Part shown: piece after piece, positions 1 through 12,137 of the stretch
Layout of the letters: each line of letters starts with the position of its first letter
Position numbering within the stretch: the stretch's first letter is position 1
Assembly: GCA_963995505.1 (NCBI GenBank)
Contig: OZ023196.1
Location: 15,063,106-15,127,105 of the forward strand
Direction of reading: 5' to 3'
DNA from: Hypericum androsaemum
Taxonomy: Eukaryota > Streptophyta > Magnoliopsida > Malpighiales > Hypericaceae
DNA: 64,000 nt
Notes under the pieces: model-generated
Database searches by the model: none
Told to the model about the DNA's origin: nothing
The model's input: the letters and a program-made list of their open reading frames with translations, nothing else
Position numbers and translations under genes: made by a program

Positions 1-2575
1 GAAAACGAAACCTTGGAAGAGATGCTCAGAACCTCCTGAACTATTTCACGAAGATGCAATCTGAGAATCCTGGGTTTTACTATGCAATACAACTTGACAA
101 CGAGAACCGCATGACTAATGTTTTCTGGGCAGATGCCAGGTCAAGGATGGCTTACAAACACTTTGGTGATGCGGTTACATTTGACACAATGTATAGACCG
201 AACCAGTATCATGTTCCTTTTGCTCCATTCACTGGCATAAATCACCATGGTCAGATGATACTATTTGGGTGTGCTCTGCTTTTGGACGAGTCCGAATCTT
301 CCTTTGTTTGGCTGTTTAGGACATTTCTTACCGCAATGAATGACCAACCTCCTGTTTCTCTCACTACAGACCAAGACAGAGCCATACAAGTAGCAGTCAG
401 TCAGGTTCTTCCTAATACTCGACATTGCATTTGCAAGTGGCACATCCTGAGAGAAGGTCAGGAAAGGCTGGCTCAGGTCTATCTTTCATGCCCTTCTTTT
501 TATGGGGAGTTGTACAGTTGTATCATGTTCTCTGAGACCATTGAGGATTTCGAATCATCGTGGGAGTCGATCCTTGATAACTATGATCTACAAAAGAACG
601 AGTGGCTTCAAGCTGTGTATAATGCTCGTAAGCAGTGGGTACCTGTTTATTTTCGTGACACTTTCTTCGCTGCTCTGTCATCAAGCCAAGGGATGAATTC
701 ATTTTTTGATGGAAATGTGAATCAGCAGACCACGTTGCCTATGTTCTTTAAGCAGTATGAAAGAGCTCTAGAGCATTCTCTTGAAAAAGAACTAGATGCA
801 GATTATGATACCATCTGCACGACTCCTATGCTTAAGACACCATCACCAATGGAGCAACTGGCGTCAAACTTCTATACCAAGAAAGTCTTCGTGAAGTTTC
901 AGGAGGAACTAGTTGAAACATTTGCTTATACGGCTAACAAGATTGACGGAGATGATGTAGTTTCCACATTTCGGGTTGCAAAGTATGAAGAAAATCACAA
1001 GGCAAACATGGTCACATTGGATTTCTCAGAGATAATAAAAGCCAGTTGCAGCTGTCAGATGTTTGAATATTGTGGAATTCTTTGTCGACATATATTAACT
1101 GTTTTCACAGTGACAAATGTTTTGACTCTTCCGTCCCATTACATGCTTGGGCGATGGTCGCAAAATGCCAAATCATGGGCCAGACTGGAGGAGAAAAATG
1201 ATGATCTGCCTGGCATTGAGACAATTACCTTGCGTTTTAATACTTTGTGTCGAGAAGCCATTAAGTACGCTGAAGAAGGTGCCGTGGCTTCTGAGACTTA
1301 TGATGCAGCTATCAGTGCTTTGAGAGACGGCATTAAAAGGGTTGCTGCTCTGAAGAAAACTATTGCCAAGGTCAAGCCTTTTACCTCGCAGGGAAATAAT
1401 CAGGAAGATGCAAATAAGAAAGTTTCTGCTTCGGTACCTGAGATGGTTCCATCTTTATGGCCCTGGCAAGATGTTGCGTCGCCTCATTATAATCTGAATG
1501 ACTTGGGACCATCTGTTTCAGATTTAAATCAACCCAGTATGGCTCCAGTGTCCATCCATCGAGATGGTGGCCCATCTGCTAACGCGGTGCATATCCTTTT
1601 TTAAGTTAATTCGTCTGGGATTATGTTGCTGCTTCTGGAACCGTTGCTGTATATGTACTTGATTGTAATTTCTCCATGTCTGAATGATGTAGGTGGTTAC
1701 AACCTGTTTCAAGTCCATGACTTGGCTACTAGAAAATAAGACTCCGACTCCTGCTGGAAAAGTTGCTCTCATCAACATGAAGGTAAGAAATTATCTAATG
1801 TGCTTCCAATATGAATTTCCTCATGATTGTTCATTTATGGCTAGAAGTCGGTCCGAGTGTCTGAATGAAAAGATCAATGTTGGGTTCTCCACCTGTTTCG
1901 TTTATTCTTTGTTATCTGATCAAGTGACTTGAACGGGCGGAATTGTTTTGCTTTGAGTTTATTATCTTTATAGTATGCTTATTCTTATATTTTGTTTCTT
2001 CTGCCTCCACTTTAGCTGCAAGAGTTTGGCAAGGGACCATTAGGGGAGAGCCAGGTGCAATTTAGGTTGACAAAGGTCACATTGGAGCCTATGTTGAGAT
2101 CTATGCTACACATCAGTCAGCAATTGGCAATACCAGCTAACCGTGTTGCAGTTATTAATCTCAAGGTTGGTTCAATTCTACTATCATCACTGATCCTACT
2201 GTTTCAGTCTTGAATTTGATTGAAGATAACTCCGTTTATATGATTTGTTGCTTCTTGACTTGGTGTCCCACATTTGATGCTAGCATATTTCTTCAAATTT
2301 GGCATATTCCCAAGGAATTCCGAGTGACGGGACATAGAGTTTGCTAGCTAGTAGCTAGTTGTGCTCACTAGAAATGCTTATCATGATCTGTTAGGTTCTT
2401 TCAAGACATGCTTATCATGTACTTGAATCTTTTGAACTGATGTGTATTTTCTTATGGTTCTTAGCTTCAAGATACCAAGACAACAACTGGAGAAACCGAA
2501 GTGAAATTTCAGGTGTCTAGAGAAACACTGGATTCAATGTTGAGATCAATGGCTTACATACGTGATCAACTCTGA
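1..2575 (+). CDS. FRS2: FAR1-related sequence protein (FRS2-type), 3' part of gene
   Basis: The window opens inside this gene; the frame is open from base 3, so the N-terminal FAR1 zinc-finger domain lies upstream. Exons: 3-1586, 1693-1782, 2016-2165 and 2465-2575, all junctions phase 0 with GT-AG. The product is a nuclear transcription regulator derived from a MULE transposase. Visible parts: the transposase core (VTFDTMY and LTTDQDRA carry family acidic residues, followed by the [12 protein letters not shown] stretch) and a SWIM zinc finger ([15 protein letters not shown]). Exons 2-4 encode repeated modules that share xPAxxVAxINxK and LRSMxxIxxQL. This C-terminal repeat recalls Arabidopsis FRS2; assignment to FRS2 rather than another FRS is from recalled family features. 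No frameshift is seen. It is tail-to-tail with the kinase gene. Confidence 0.88.
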
Positions 2576-3692
2576 GAACTGTAAGTTCAACTCCTATCAT
2601 CGCCTGGCTCTTCTCGATTAATCCAATTTCCACCATCTGTTGTCTGACCTCCATTGCATCAAAATTTTGAAACTTATCGGTTGGTTTTTTCCAAGGATGA
2701 TAAAAAAGAGCGACTTATTTGATAACTTATATGCCTCCTCTTGGTAATGTATTTCCGAATGGTTGGAATCAGGTCGAAGTTTCAAGTTGGCAAACGAGTG
2801 TCATACGTCTTTGTTAGCTTATCTAACTAATCAGTAGGTTGTAGCTTGCTTGCATTTAGCCATCACTTTCTTCATCTAATATCTGCTGCAATGGAAGTAA
2901 ATCACTTTCTTGCCTTCCGCTACCCTATGCACATGATGCATCCGAAATTGTATGCCATTGCTAACCTTGCAGTCACACTACAATAGGTTTCGAAAGCTCT
3001 TGCAGACTCCGTTGTATGGGGTCATGATCATTCAAGTGCAAGGAAGGGAAGAGAGAGAGGGAGAGAGGGGGAGGGCCTTCACTAAGGTACCGCGAGAACA
3101 AGAGAAATGCTGATTCTACTGTCCGCTCAACGGTCGATTACTATCGGCGTATAACATGAAAATGCCATTGGAAATACAAATACTTGAAACATATCAGTAA
3201 GTTTGCTGGCTATGGTATGCCTATCTGATTGACTTAGGTTAGGTGTTAGCTAGATGTGTTTATTCTTACCCTTTAGTGATAGAGTGGATATTTATTTGTA
3301 CATGCAAACTAGAAACACACTTGTAGTTAATGAGCATTGCACATATTTGCTTTCTTGTAAGTTTGGAGACTCGTATTTGTAGTCCCTCGTGTCCCATATC
3401 TGTGGAATACGATGACTTCTGTTTTGTTTCGGTGTAATGTTTCGAGTTTGAATTATGTAAAATATAAGTCGGTTTAGTGGATATTCGATATTCGGATACA
3501 AATGGGATAACAAGTGATGATTCCAGTACTTGGCATGGAAGAGTAGCTAGTTTCTTTTGGCAAGAAAAAAAGTTGTTTTGCCTCTCATCTACTAGTGGCT
3601 ACTGCCCTCTAACTTCAAATGGAAACCGAGGAATGAAGCAAATCGATTTGTTGCTTTGCTCGATTTTGACTGGGGAAAGCAAATGTATGTCA
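2576..3692. other. Convergent intergenic region (two 3' ends)
   Basis: This is the space between two converging stop codons. It should hold the 3' untranslated regions of both genes. A GA-rich patch at about 3048-3072 is the only low-complexity sequence. No open frame here resembles a protein I recognise. Confidence 0.6.
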
Positions 3693-6155
3693 TTATTGTT
3701 GGCGAAGGGAGGAGAGGACTACATCTTGCAGGGAGCTGTCTCTCTTCATTGCCGCTTTGAACTCGTCGAACGTCACTTTCCCGTCGCTGTTGGCGTCCAT
3801 CAGATCGAAGATCTCGTCAAGCTTTCCGGGCTCTGCAATGTCGCGGGGCAGGCATTCTTCTGGCAGAGCCTGGTGATTCAATAGTAGAGAACAAAAGGGT
3901 TATGATGGTTATTAGTGTACTGCACGGTTTTGCATCACGTGCTAGCATGAGCTTCAACACTTTGTGTTGCGTGGTACGAAACAAGGGTCGTGCGGCCCGT
4001 AGATCGAATTATATTGATGGTTCGTGTATGTTCTGTAAAACGATACGAGATTCATACTCCTGACAAAAAGTGCAAGGGAAATCAGTTTTACCCTTAGCAT
4101 GGATGCTACTTCTTCCTTTGTGATGCATCCGGACCGATCTGTGTCGTACATCTACACCAAGAAATTTAGAAAAGAAAGGAGACTGTCAGATTAAGATCCT
4201 GTGATAGTTCCATTGCTTCCAAGTTTCTGCTGTTCTGCTAAAACTAACAAATAACCAAGTTGGTACAAATGCTAATTAAGGGATTTTGATTTTCTTAAAG
4301 ATGTATCGAGTTCGAACCATGTGAATAGAGTCCGTTCAACAGATCTCGAATATCAAGTGTCACTAAAATAACATTCAACATGTAATATATGTACATCTGC
4401 AGAATAATATAGGGCAAGAAAAACAGAATGGAACCTGGAAGCACAGGCGGAGAGCATCGTCACCCTGCGAGTTCTTCAGGCTGGAAAACCCGCAGAGTAT
4501 CTCTCGCATGTCGACTGTCCCATCGCGGTTGTTATCGAACATATCGAAGATGCGCGGGGCGAGAGGGATCAATGACACCATTTTCATTGCTTTCAGGACC
4601 TCCTTGAATTCTGACAGAGTGGCGTTGTCTCCTTTTGCACAGCTGCGGTTTTTAGTTTCGGACATATCTTGTCTGTTAGAATCTACAACATTTGGAGTTA
4701 AGAGACCGTGGAAAACATCGAGTGCTTCGGGTTCTTACAGTCTCCTGAAATGAGCCGACAGATTCTCGAGTTCTTCTTCCTTGAGATCATGGGATCCGAG
4801 TAAGGATCTTAGCTTCTTTGTCCTCAAGAAAATTGTACTGCAACAGATACTGGCGAATGCTGCGGCTCTGAGCTTCCGTCGGGCGTTGAAACTCTGCAGG
4901 CGCGATACGATCTCGGGATCCATCAGTTCCTCCTTGGCCGAGTCTCCTGTTACCCAAGGGTGATTGAGAACCTGTCCAAGAACGAGACCAAGTGAGTGTT
5001 GGCCTAACTGTTAATCCGGGAACCAGGTTCAATTCCGGGTGTGGTATCGTAACGAATCTAATTATCGAAAAAAAAGACTAATGCATCAGGCAGAAGTCTG
5101 TTACATCATGAGCACTTGGTCTCCTGCTGGGATCAACTTGCAGAAGATCACGGATCAGCTGTTTTGCAGATGAGGTAATTTTCTTCCAGGTCTTCTCTTC
5201 AAAACTGAAGCTAGCCTGCATTGTCCAAATGTCATTCATCTTACAATCAACGGATTCGAGGCAATAATAGGCAAAACATGCGATTGTGATCAGTATCAAC
5301 ATACATTCAGGATCATCTGTTGCTTCTGTCGATTCGACTGAGCTATAAAAGGCGGATACCTGAAGACACACATCAGAATTCCGAGCTCCAATAGTAAGAT
5401 TAAGAGAATAAAAGGGCCTTGGAATCTTTCTCTTACCCGGATAGGAGAATGTACAGAATCACTCCCAAGGACCACATGTCACTCTTGGTACTGATCTTAC
5501 TCTGAGACAGGGCCTCGGGCGAGACATAATCGATCGAACCGAACAATCCAACCACCGGATCTGTGAAATCCTCCACGGAGCTCAACCCGAAATCCATGAT
5601 CTTCAGGGTGGAATCATCGCTCCTGTTCAGGAACAGGCAGTTCTCAGGCTTCAAGTCCCTGTGAACGATATCAGCCCTGTGAAGTGCTCCTAACCCTTCA
5701 GCGATCTGCCTGACCACCAATGCTGCCTCCCGCTCGTTGTACTGGTCCTTGGTGACGATCCTGTCGAAGAGCTCGCCCCCGGAACAGAGCTCCAGGATGA
5801 GGTGAACCCCGTCCTGATCCTCGTACACATCGTACAAGTCGATCACGTTCGGATGAGGCGACACCGTCTCGACTATCTTCCTCATCACAAGTATCTCGTT
5901 CGTGAGCAAGGCGTCAGAGACCGAAACCTGCCTCCGCGCCTGGAAGCTCAAGGCGGGAATGCTGGCCCCCCGCGGCCTTGGAAACCCGGACGGGGTGGAA
6001 GGGCCTAGTCTCCTGAGAGTCTTGATGGCTACTACCTCCTGATTCTGATCACCACAGGTTTTCCGGATGCCTTTCCTGACGACCGAAAACCCGCCTTTTC
6101 CAAGAACTTCGGATAGATCATATTCATCCGTTAAACTCCTCGTTTCCTGCCCCAT
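3693..6155 (-). CDS. CCaMK: Calcium- and calmodulin-dependent protein kinase (CCaMK/DMI3)
   Basis: Nuclear serine/threonine kinase that decodes calcium spiking in the common symbiosis pathway, where it phosphorylates CYCLOPS. Seven exons on the minus strand: 6155-5437, 5359-5305, 5215-5105, 4971-4739, 4642-4435, 4151-4092 and 3869-3693. Phases fit and give 520 residues, the usual family length. The start at 6155 (MGQETRSLTDEYD) matches the family; an in-frame ATG 21 codons upstream is probably not used. Visible: glycine loop GKGGFSVV, VAIK lysine, HRDLKPEN, DFG, the conserved EKTW of the autophosphorylation region, a calmodulin-binding stretch (SFNARRKLRAAAFAS), and visinin-like EF-hands DNNRDGTVDMRE, DTDRSGCITKEE and DANSDGKVTFDE. 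All key residues are present. Confidence 0.96.
4988..5085 (+). mobile_element. SINE-like tRNA-related sequence in CCaMK intron 3
   Basis: The intron between CCaMK exons 3 and 4 contains a GGCCTAACTGTTA stretch resembling an A box. A B-box-like GGTTCAATTCC follows about 25 bases later, and an A-run lies near 5068-5076. Together these suggest a tRNA-derived SINE fragment. No target duplication was found, so this is tentative. Confidence 0.4.
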
Positions 6156-7942
6156 TGGAAACGGATTCCTCCCTGGAAACCTCCAAGCTATGAAGAGAGA
6201 AGAAGAAGAAGCAACCAAGTTGTGGAAGACTTGGCAGGTGAAGTGTTGGTCTTATTTTAAAGTGTAAAAAATGGATTTTGGTGTTGAAGGGGACAAAACA
6301 AAGCCATTGACATCAGATTGAGAGGGATAATTAGTTAGGTTGATGTTAGTTTAATTAGAAATTTAGGACATCAAGTAGAAGATTGAGACAGGTACAAGAG
6401 AATAAACCATCGGGATAAGACCCTAGGAGGATTTGGACTAAAGACTTGGTCAAATATTTGGACATGTTTGTATACAGAAATTTTAATGTAATATCGGTGT
6501 GAATTAATCTTGTAACAGTTATCCTCGCATGAGACGGACCACATGCATCAGCACATTAGAAGGAGTGTATGATCCATCCGGTGTGGAAGTCGGCCAGCAC
6601 TCGTCATTCTTTTGAGTTTCATTCTAACAAATGTACTCCCCAGATTATATACTTAACATATTAATTGTAGCACTACACGTATTGGTACGTGCAATGTCGA
6701 ATATCTATCATTTACAATTAAGAGTATTGGATCACTAATCTCACTCACTCCTTCAATTTGTCTCTTAAAATTAGTGTCAGCACAACAAAATACTTTCACC
6801 CGTAGTATTCTTTTGAATCTCAACGCATGCGAAGATTTTTAACGAACTTTAAATAGAACTTAAAAGTGAACTACTCATCAATTTCTTTAACTACCATTGT
6901 GCAAGAGCAATTAAATTATTGATTTCTTCTTTTTTCGGTTGCTGGCTACCTACAGACAAAGCAAGCTGTTCCAAGTATAAATTAACAAGAGAAGAAATTT
7001 TTTAAGGTAAAATTGGATATAATATTGAGGATTTGCACGGTCAAGAAACCGCATCAAATAAAATGATTAGAAGTAGTTGGTACTTGTTTAATATGGACAT
7101 TAGGTTCAGGAAATGAATTATTGGATTCAATAGAATAATTCATTTTATTCGTCAAGGTTGAAATTTTTGTTCTAGTCCGATCTTAAAATTTCCGTAATAC
7201 ATTTACAAATCGAATCTAGTGCCGTCAATCTCATATATTCACTGTAATCGGACTTAAAATTTTGTTTGAGAATTTCAAGTCACCAAAAAAAATATGAAGA
7301 AGAGTAATTAAAGGGTTTGTATATAAGCAATGGAATTCCGCCAATAAAATTTTATCGGCGAGTTGTTGTTTCTTTCATCTTCTATCGATTCCCATCCGTG
7401 AGAGATAATTCACAATTTAATACTACAGATTAGTTGAAAAAACATACCATATGATGGGCCTGTAGCTTCGTCATATAATAGATTGGTAGAAAAATTATAC
7501 GAGCCGAGGCCACTGGGGTTTAAAGGTTATTACACTTTGGGATGCAATTAAGGATAATTAATTAATGGACCGAAGCACATTTCTCTCTGATAAATTTTTA
7601 ACATAATATTAGAGCAGGCGTGTCCTTCTTATTTTCGCAGAATCTCATTTTTATCACAGATTGGAGAAGTGACATACACAACCACTACCAAATTACATTT
7701 TTGACGGTTGATGCCTTAAAAGATCAAGTTGACATAAATTCTATTGGTGTGAGACAGAGAAAGTGTTAATAATTGGGCAACTAGCCGTCCATATGGTGGT
7801 GTAGACCTTATTAATATTTAATACCTCGGATGCAATTTTCGGGCAAATTTTATTGTTGCTGATATGTAAAAATATTGGTGTGTTGACAAATTATGGAACT
7901 TTGTAATAAATAATAATAATTGAATCTATCAAATTAATGGGG
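6156..7942. other. AT-rich region upstream of CCaMK
   Basis: It should hold the CCaMK promoter and 5' leader, transcribed leftward. A TATA-like TTTAAAATAAG lies on the minus strand near 6245-6262. No other gene or clear repeat is seen. Confidence 0.4.
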
Positions 7943-9070
7943 CTAGATTTGGTACGGAGAGAGGGGTTTCCTGTACCAAACAGGATTTAATATGGTCTCT
8001 TGATTTTGATGATTAAGCGCGTTAGAGATCTGACAGTTGTAATTCGTATGAGCATTTTTGTCTTTTACCCATCCTCCTCTATTTTTCCTTCTCTCCTCCC
8101 TCTGCCAGATTTCTCTTTTGTCTTTTAGCTCTCTCTCTCTCTCTCTCTCTCTTACTCCCTCATCTCTCTCTAATAAAAAATTTATGGTTCTAGATCTGAG
8201 GCCGACGACGTTACCACAAGCCCGATGCCGACCACCACTCCAACGCCGACGAGGAGCAGACCGGAGTGCGATTGTGTAGAAGGGGCGACGATGAGAAACG
8301 GTCGAGAGATTCTGGTTGGAGAGCCACAAGTTCTTACTCCAGAGTCCGATTGAGGTGATTCAAGTTGCTGTGTAAATCTGAGATGTAGATCTACAACATT
8401 ATAGTTTATGACTTCTCCAAATTTGAAGTGAAAGAATGTCAAAAATACGTTTGAAGCTACGAGTCGATTGAGTTACGAAAATATATTTCGGTTGGGGGAC
8501 AACAAATTCTTACTCGGGAGTCCGATTAAGGGATTCAAGTTGATGTGCGAAGGTGAGATGTATATCTACAACTTTGTAGTTTATGACTTTTCCAAATTTG
8601 GAGTGAAAAGATATCGAAAATATGTTTGAAGTCAATAGTTGATCAAGTTACAAGCCCAGGTTATGTCAAATGACATGCTCATGTTATATCAAATGACATG
8701 CACATGTTATATCAAATGGCATGTCCAGGTTTTGTCAAACGGTATTCCCAGGTTATGTCAAATGGCATGTACACGTTATATGAAATGGCATGTCCAGGTT
8801 ATGTCAAATGGCATGTCCAAGTTATGTAAAATGGCATGTCAAATTAATATTGAATAAAATATAATTAATCAAATGGCAGGTCCGATTACGATTAAATGAC
8901 ATACTTAGTTACGTAAAATGGCATACCCGGTTACGTAAAATGGCATGTCTGGTTATGATAATATTAATTGATACTTATAATAATAATAAAATTTAAATAA
9001 TATATCAGTTTGATTTGTTAAACTATAATATACCAATTTGATTTAAAGATTAAAAAATAAAATAAAGCTG
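7943..9070 (+). repeat. Dispersed repeat element with internal tandem arrays (copy 1)
   Basis: An unclassified element starting near GGTACGGAGAGAGG. It contains a pyrimidine microsatellite (8080-8170), a tandem duplication of about 175 bp (8310-8650) and an array of eight 23-bp units (8660-8843), followed by degenerate units to about 8955. A second copy lies inverted at 31320-32345: both share the terminal GGTACGGAGAG/TACGGAGAG stretch, the CGCGTTAGAGATCTGAC/CGCGTCAGAGATCTGAC segment and a GACGAGGAGC-type GC patch. It has no coding capacity I can identify, and exact ends and class are unknown. Confidence 0.65.
8660..8843 (+). repeat. 23-bp tandem repeat array, 8 units
   Basis: Unit starts fall at 8660, 8683, 8706, 8729, 8752, 8775, 8798 and 8821, with period 23. 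The approximate consensus is GTTATGTCAAATGGCATGTC plus three bases. The open frame through it simply reflects the period and is not a gene. Confidence 0.85.
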
Positions 9071-9640
9071 GGACCCGCGCATCTCATCTTTTCTCTCACC
9101 AGTTGTCATCACGTGCAAGTTATACCATCCATTTTTCCTCTTTTTTTGACTGTTTTACCCTTTTCTATTTGGTACGTGATTTAACTACCTTACCTAATTC
9201 AGGCCCCAAATTAATCCAGCGCCAAATTTTAATGACACATGGAAAACCATGTTCGGTTAATTTTAAATGAAATTTCTTTTTTGAATCGATGAGTTTTACT
9301 CGTCGCCATTAGTTATGTACCAGCCATTAGATAACTCCAACCCCTTTAAAAAACACATTATAAAATTAAAAATCTTTGTGAATTTTGGTTGGGCATGAAG
9401 GAAGAGTTCAAAAGAAAAGGCAATTTGCGTGTCCGTGGTAGCATGCATTTGTCTGTTTTTTAGTTGATCCAATATTTATCGAGTTGATTAATCCAAGTTT
9501 AAGTAAAATATAATTTTTAAAAGATAAATAAAATTATCTCAACAACTATTTAACACTAATGCATTTTCAAAATTTTGAAATCTCTTAATAGTTCATCTAA
9601 GTGTTTCTTAGGTGCAATTATATGTTGATTATTGCTAAAG

Positions 9641-9745
9641 GATATTTGGCCTAGCGGCACAAGACATAAGATGATTGGACAGAGATACAAGGTTCAAACC
9701 TAGCAATGTGTAATTTTTAGTGTAATTTTTTTTACCTTTATGAAA
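9641..9745 (+). mobile_element. SINE-like element, family 1 copy a
   Basis: It contains TTTGGCCTAGCGGCAC (A-box-like), AAGGTTCAAACCTAGC (B-box-like) and then TGTAATTTTTAGTGTAA and a T-rich TTTACCTTT end. The same order is found at 12735-12832 (minus), 14515-14610, 35240-35332 (minus) and 39871-39950. This layout points to a tRNA-derived SINE family. Confidence 0.6.
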
Positions 9746-10145
9746 AAATTATATGTTTATTGTTAGGAATAAACTGCAATTATGGGGTTGAACGAAAACG
9801 AAAGACACAAGATTAGTTAATCCAATTTTTCAAACTAACTACGTCTAGAACACTGCAAATCAAGGTTTCTCTAGATATACAATTACGATGATATCAATAT
9901 ATACTTCACCAAATATATATAACACGTATACCCATCAATATATACTTCACCAAATATATACACACACACTTATAACATAAACTCTAATCTGATTGACAAA
10001 TCCTTATAGAACACGTATACCCATTAAAACCCAAAATCTTGGACAAGGGGTTCGATTGTTTTTTTAAAGATAAATTTTTATACTATGACAATCGACAAGA
10101 CTTAAATCTTAGATTTTCTTGAATTTGACACCACCTTGTGCCATT

Positions 10146-10672
10146 TGTTAGAATCTCCATATCTAACAAAAATCTTAAGACAATGGATTGCTGAATTTTT
10201 CACACTTATAAATTTGCCCCCCACTCTTGGACTAAGCGATGTGGGATTCTCTACACACCCCCTCAAACGAGACCCACCGGGTCGAAGATTGCACTGACTT
10301 TGACTTCTCCAAAGTGCGAGAAATAGGGGTCGTGTGAGCTCAATAATGGGCACGGGATCAACCCACTCTGATACTATGTTAGAATCTCCATATCTAACCC
10401 ACTACCTCAAGGTTTTGGGTTGGATGTGGAGATTCTAACACGCCCTCTCAAACGAGACCCACTGGGTCGAAGATTGCACTAACTTTGACTTCACCAAAGT
10501 GCGAGAAATGGGGGTCATGTGAGCTCAACAATGGGCACGGGATCAACCCGATCTGATACCATATTAGAATGTCCATATCCAATCCAAAATCTTAAGGCAA
10601 TGGGTTGGTGAATTTTCAACATTTATAAACTAGTTCATCCCATTCACACTAACCGATGTGAGATTCTCAATA
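10146..10672 (-). mobile_element. Tandem TRIM retrotransposon (three LTRs, two internal domains)
   Basis: LTR copies: 10146-10255, a short one at 10377-10440, and 10562-10672, beginning TGTTAGAATCTCCATATC or TATTAGAATGTCCATATC. Between them lie two internal domains (10256-10376 and 10441-10561) of about 120 bp that match each other closely. Each internal domain has, on the minus strand, an initiator-tRNA-Met primer-binding-like site (ATAGTATCAGAG or TGGTATCAGATC) and a purine tract (GTTTGAGGGGG or GTTTGAGAGGG) next to the opposite LTR. This is the plan of a terminal-repeat retrotransposon in miniature, joined head to tail. It carries no protein. Confidence 0.75.
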
Positions 10673-12137
10673 CTGTTAGAACACATACCTTTTTACAAGG
10701 GACCCGACCTTGTAACCCTGCCAACTCTTTGGTGAGCTGAATCACCAATTCTAGTGGGCCACTTTACAGTTCGTAAGAATCTGTAACCCAACATTTATAT
10801 ACATACAACTAATGTACATTACATTACACTGATACTAAGTGTTTGACCTATTCGAAAACTGAGATAAGTCCTCATCTTTTAGCTCGGTATGGGTTAGAAA
10901 AATGCAATATGCTACCAAATGTGAAAGGAATCGAAATCGGCTCCCCGTAATTACTCGCTCGTTAAGGACTGGTGAAAATTTTTATATTATAAAATTTGGA
11001 AAACATACTTTAGTTTTTCCTCTTTTTTTAATCTTATTCGTTTGTTTTCATCTAGTGGCGTAGAGGTTTCTTCGTTTGTTACCTTCCACAAGATTGAGGC
11101 TTATTATTATAGTATCTTAATCATCGGTTGAATAGCTGTTTAGAAGTAACTTGACCAATTAGTATATCTGTCTAGAAATGAATTCTGGATTTTCGTTAAA
11201 TTATTTATGTTTGTGCTATACGGACAAGTGTCTGACTCGTGATATGAAATGCATAAGTATCGCATATAAGTTATTCGATTTAATAACTGTCATATTTTTT
11301 GGTGAAATTATAATTGTCATATTTTCATGGATATGTTCGGCTTGGGGTTTGGGCCGGATCGGGCCGTTGTCGGCCCGAATTGCAAAACCTAACTCAATAT
11401 GCATACACTATGCCTTCATTGATTTTGTTCCAGTTGCCAGAGAATCAGAGATTGGTAATCCAATGGTTAAATATTGAATTAAGCATTTAATTTAATAATG
11501 TAAATATAATCAAATTTAAAAAAAACGATGAATAACTTAAACCAGATAAGCCCAAACCAATAATCAACGAGACCCAAGAAGGACCACATCTTCTTTTGGA
11601 CAATAACTGGACTTACACACCACCAAGGCCCAAGGGGGCCAAAACTAAACATTCTACCGAAGTCATCTACCACATTTGAGCAATTTGTTGCGATGCCGTG
11701 GTAACATCTCGATATTTTAGTTTAAAATATTAAGAAAATGAATCGTAAATTTTTACACTTATATTATATTTGCTACTTGTAACTAGCAATATGCTAAGCT
11801 TCACAAATGAATTGATTTTTTATAAGTAGATTTTTACTCTTGATTGAACATAGTTCTAGAGGACTCAATTGAAGCAAGAAAGAATGGGGAAAGAAAATTA
11901 TTATTTTTCTTTATTTGCTAAAGCAGAAGGAAGTGAGAGAATATAAAATGGCAGAACACGTTCTTTTTGAAAATTGAAACCTTCATTTTTTTCGGCTTTT
12001 AGAGTAAAATTATTGCAGTAGAAAATTAAATCTTCCCCCAATTTCTTTCATCTCGTTAACTCCTTTTTTTTCCCAAACAACAAAGAAAAAAATAACTTTC
12101 TCTTCACATTTTTGGAAGGGATTCGACACTCAGTGAT

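Noticed and set aside
1..2575. Active MULE transposon at the window start
   Set aside because: The protein is an FRS-type domesticated transposase with introns and C-terminal modules, and no TIR was seen.
5010..5045. tRNA gene in the CCaMK intron
   Set aside because: It has A- and B-box-like words but no acceptor stem; treated as SINE-like.
8639..8857. Open frame of 72 codons
   Set aside because: It runs through 23-bp tandem repeats; its protein is an artefact of the repeat.
8660..8955. Regular 23-bp units as a CRISPR-like array
   Set aside because: There are no unique spacers between units and this is plant nuclear DNA.
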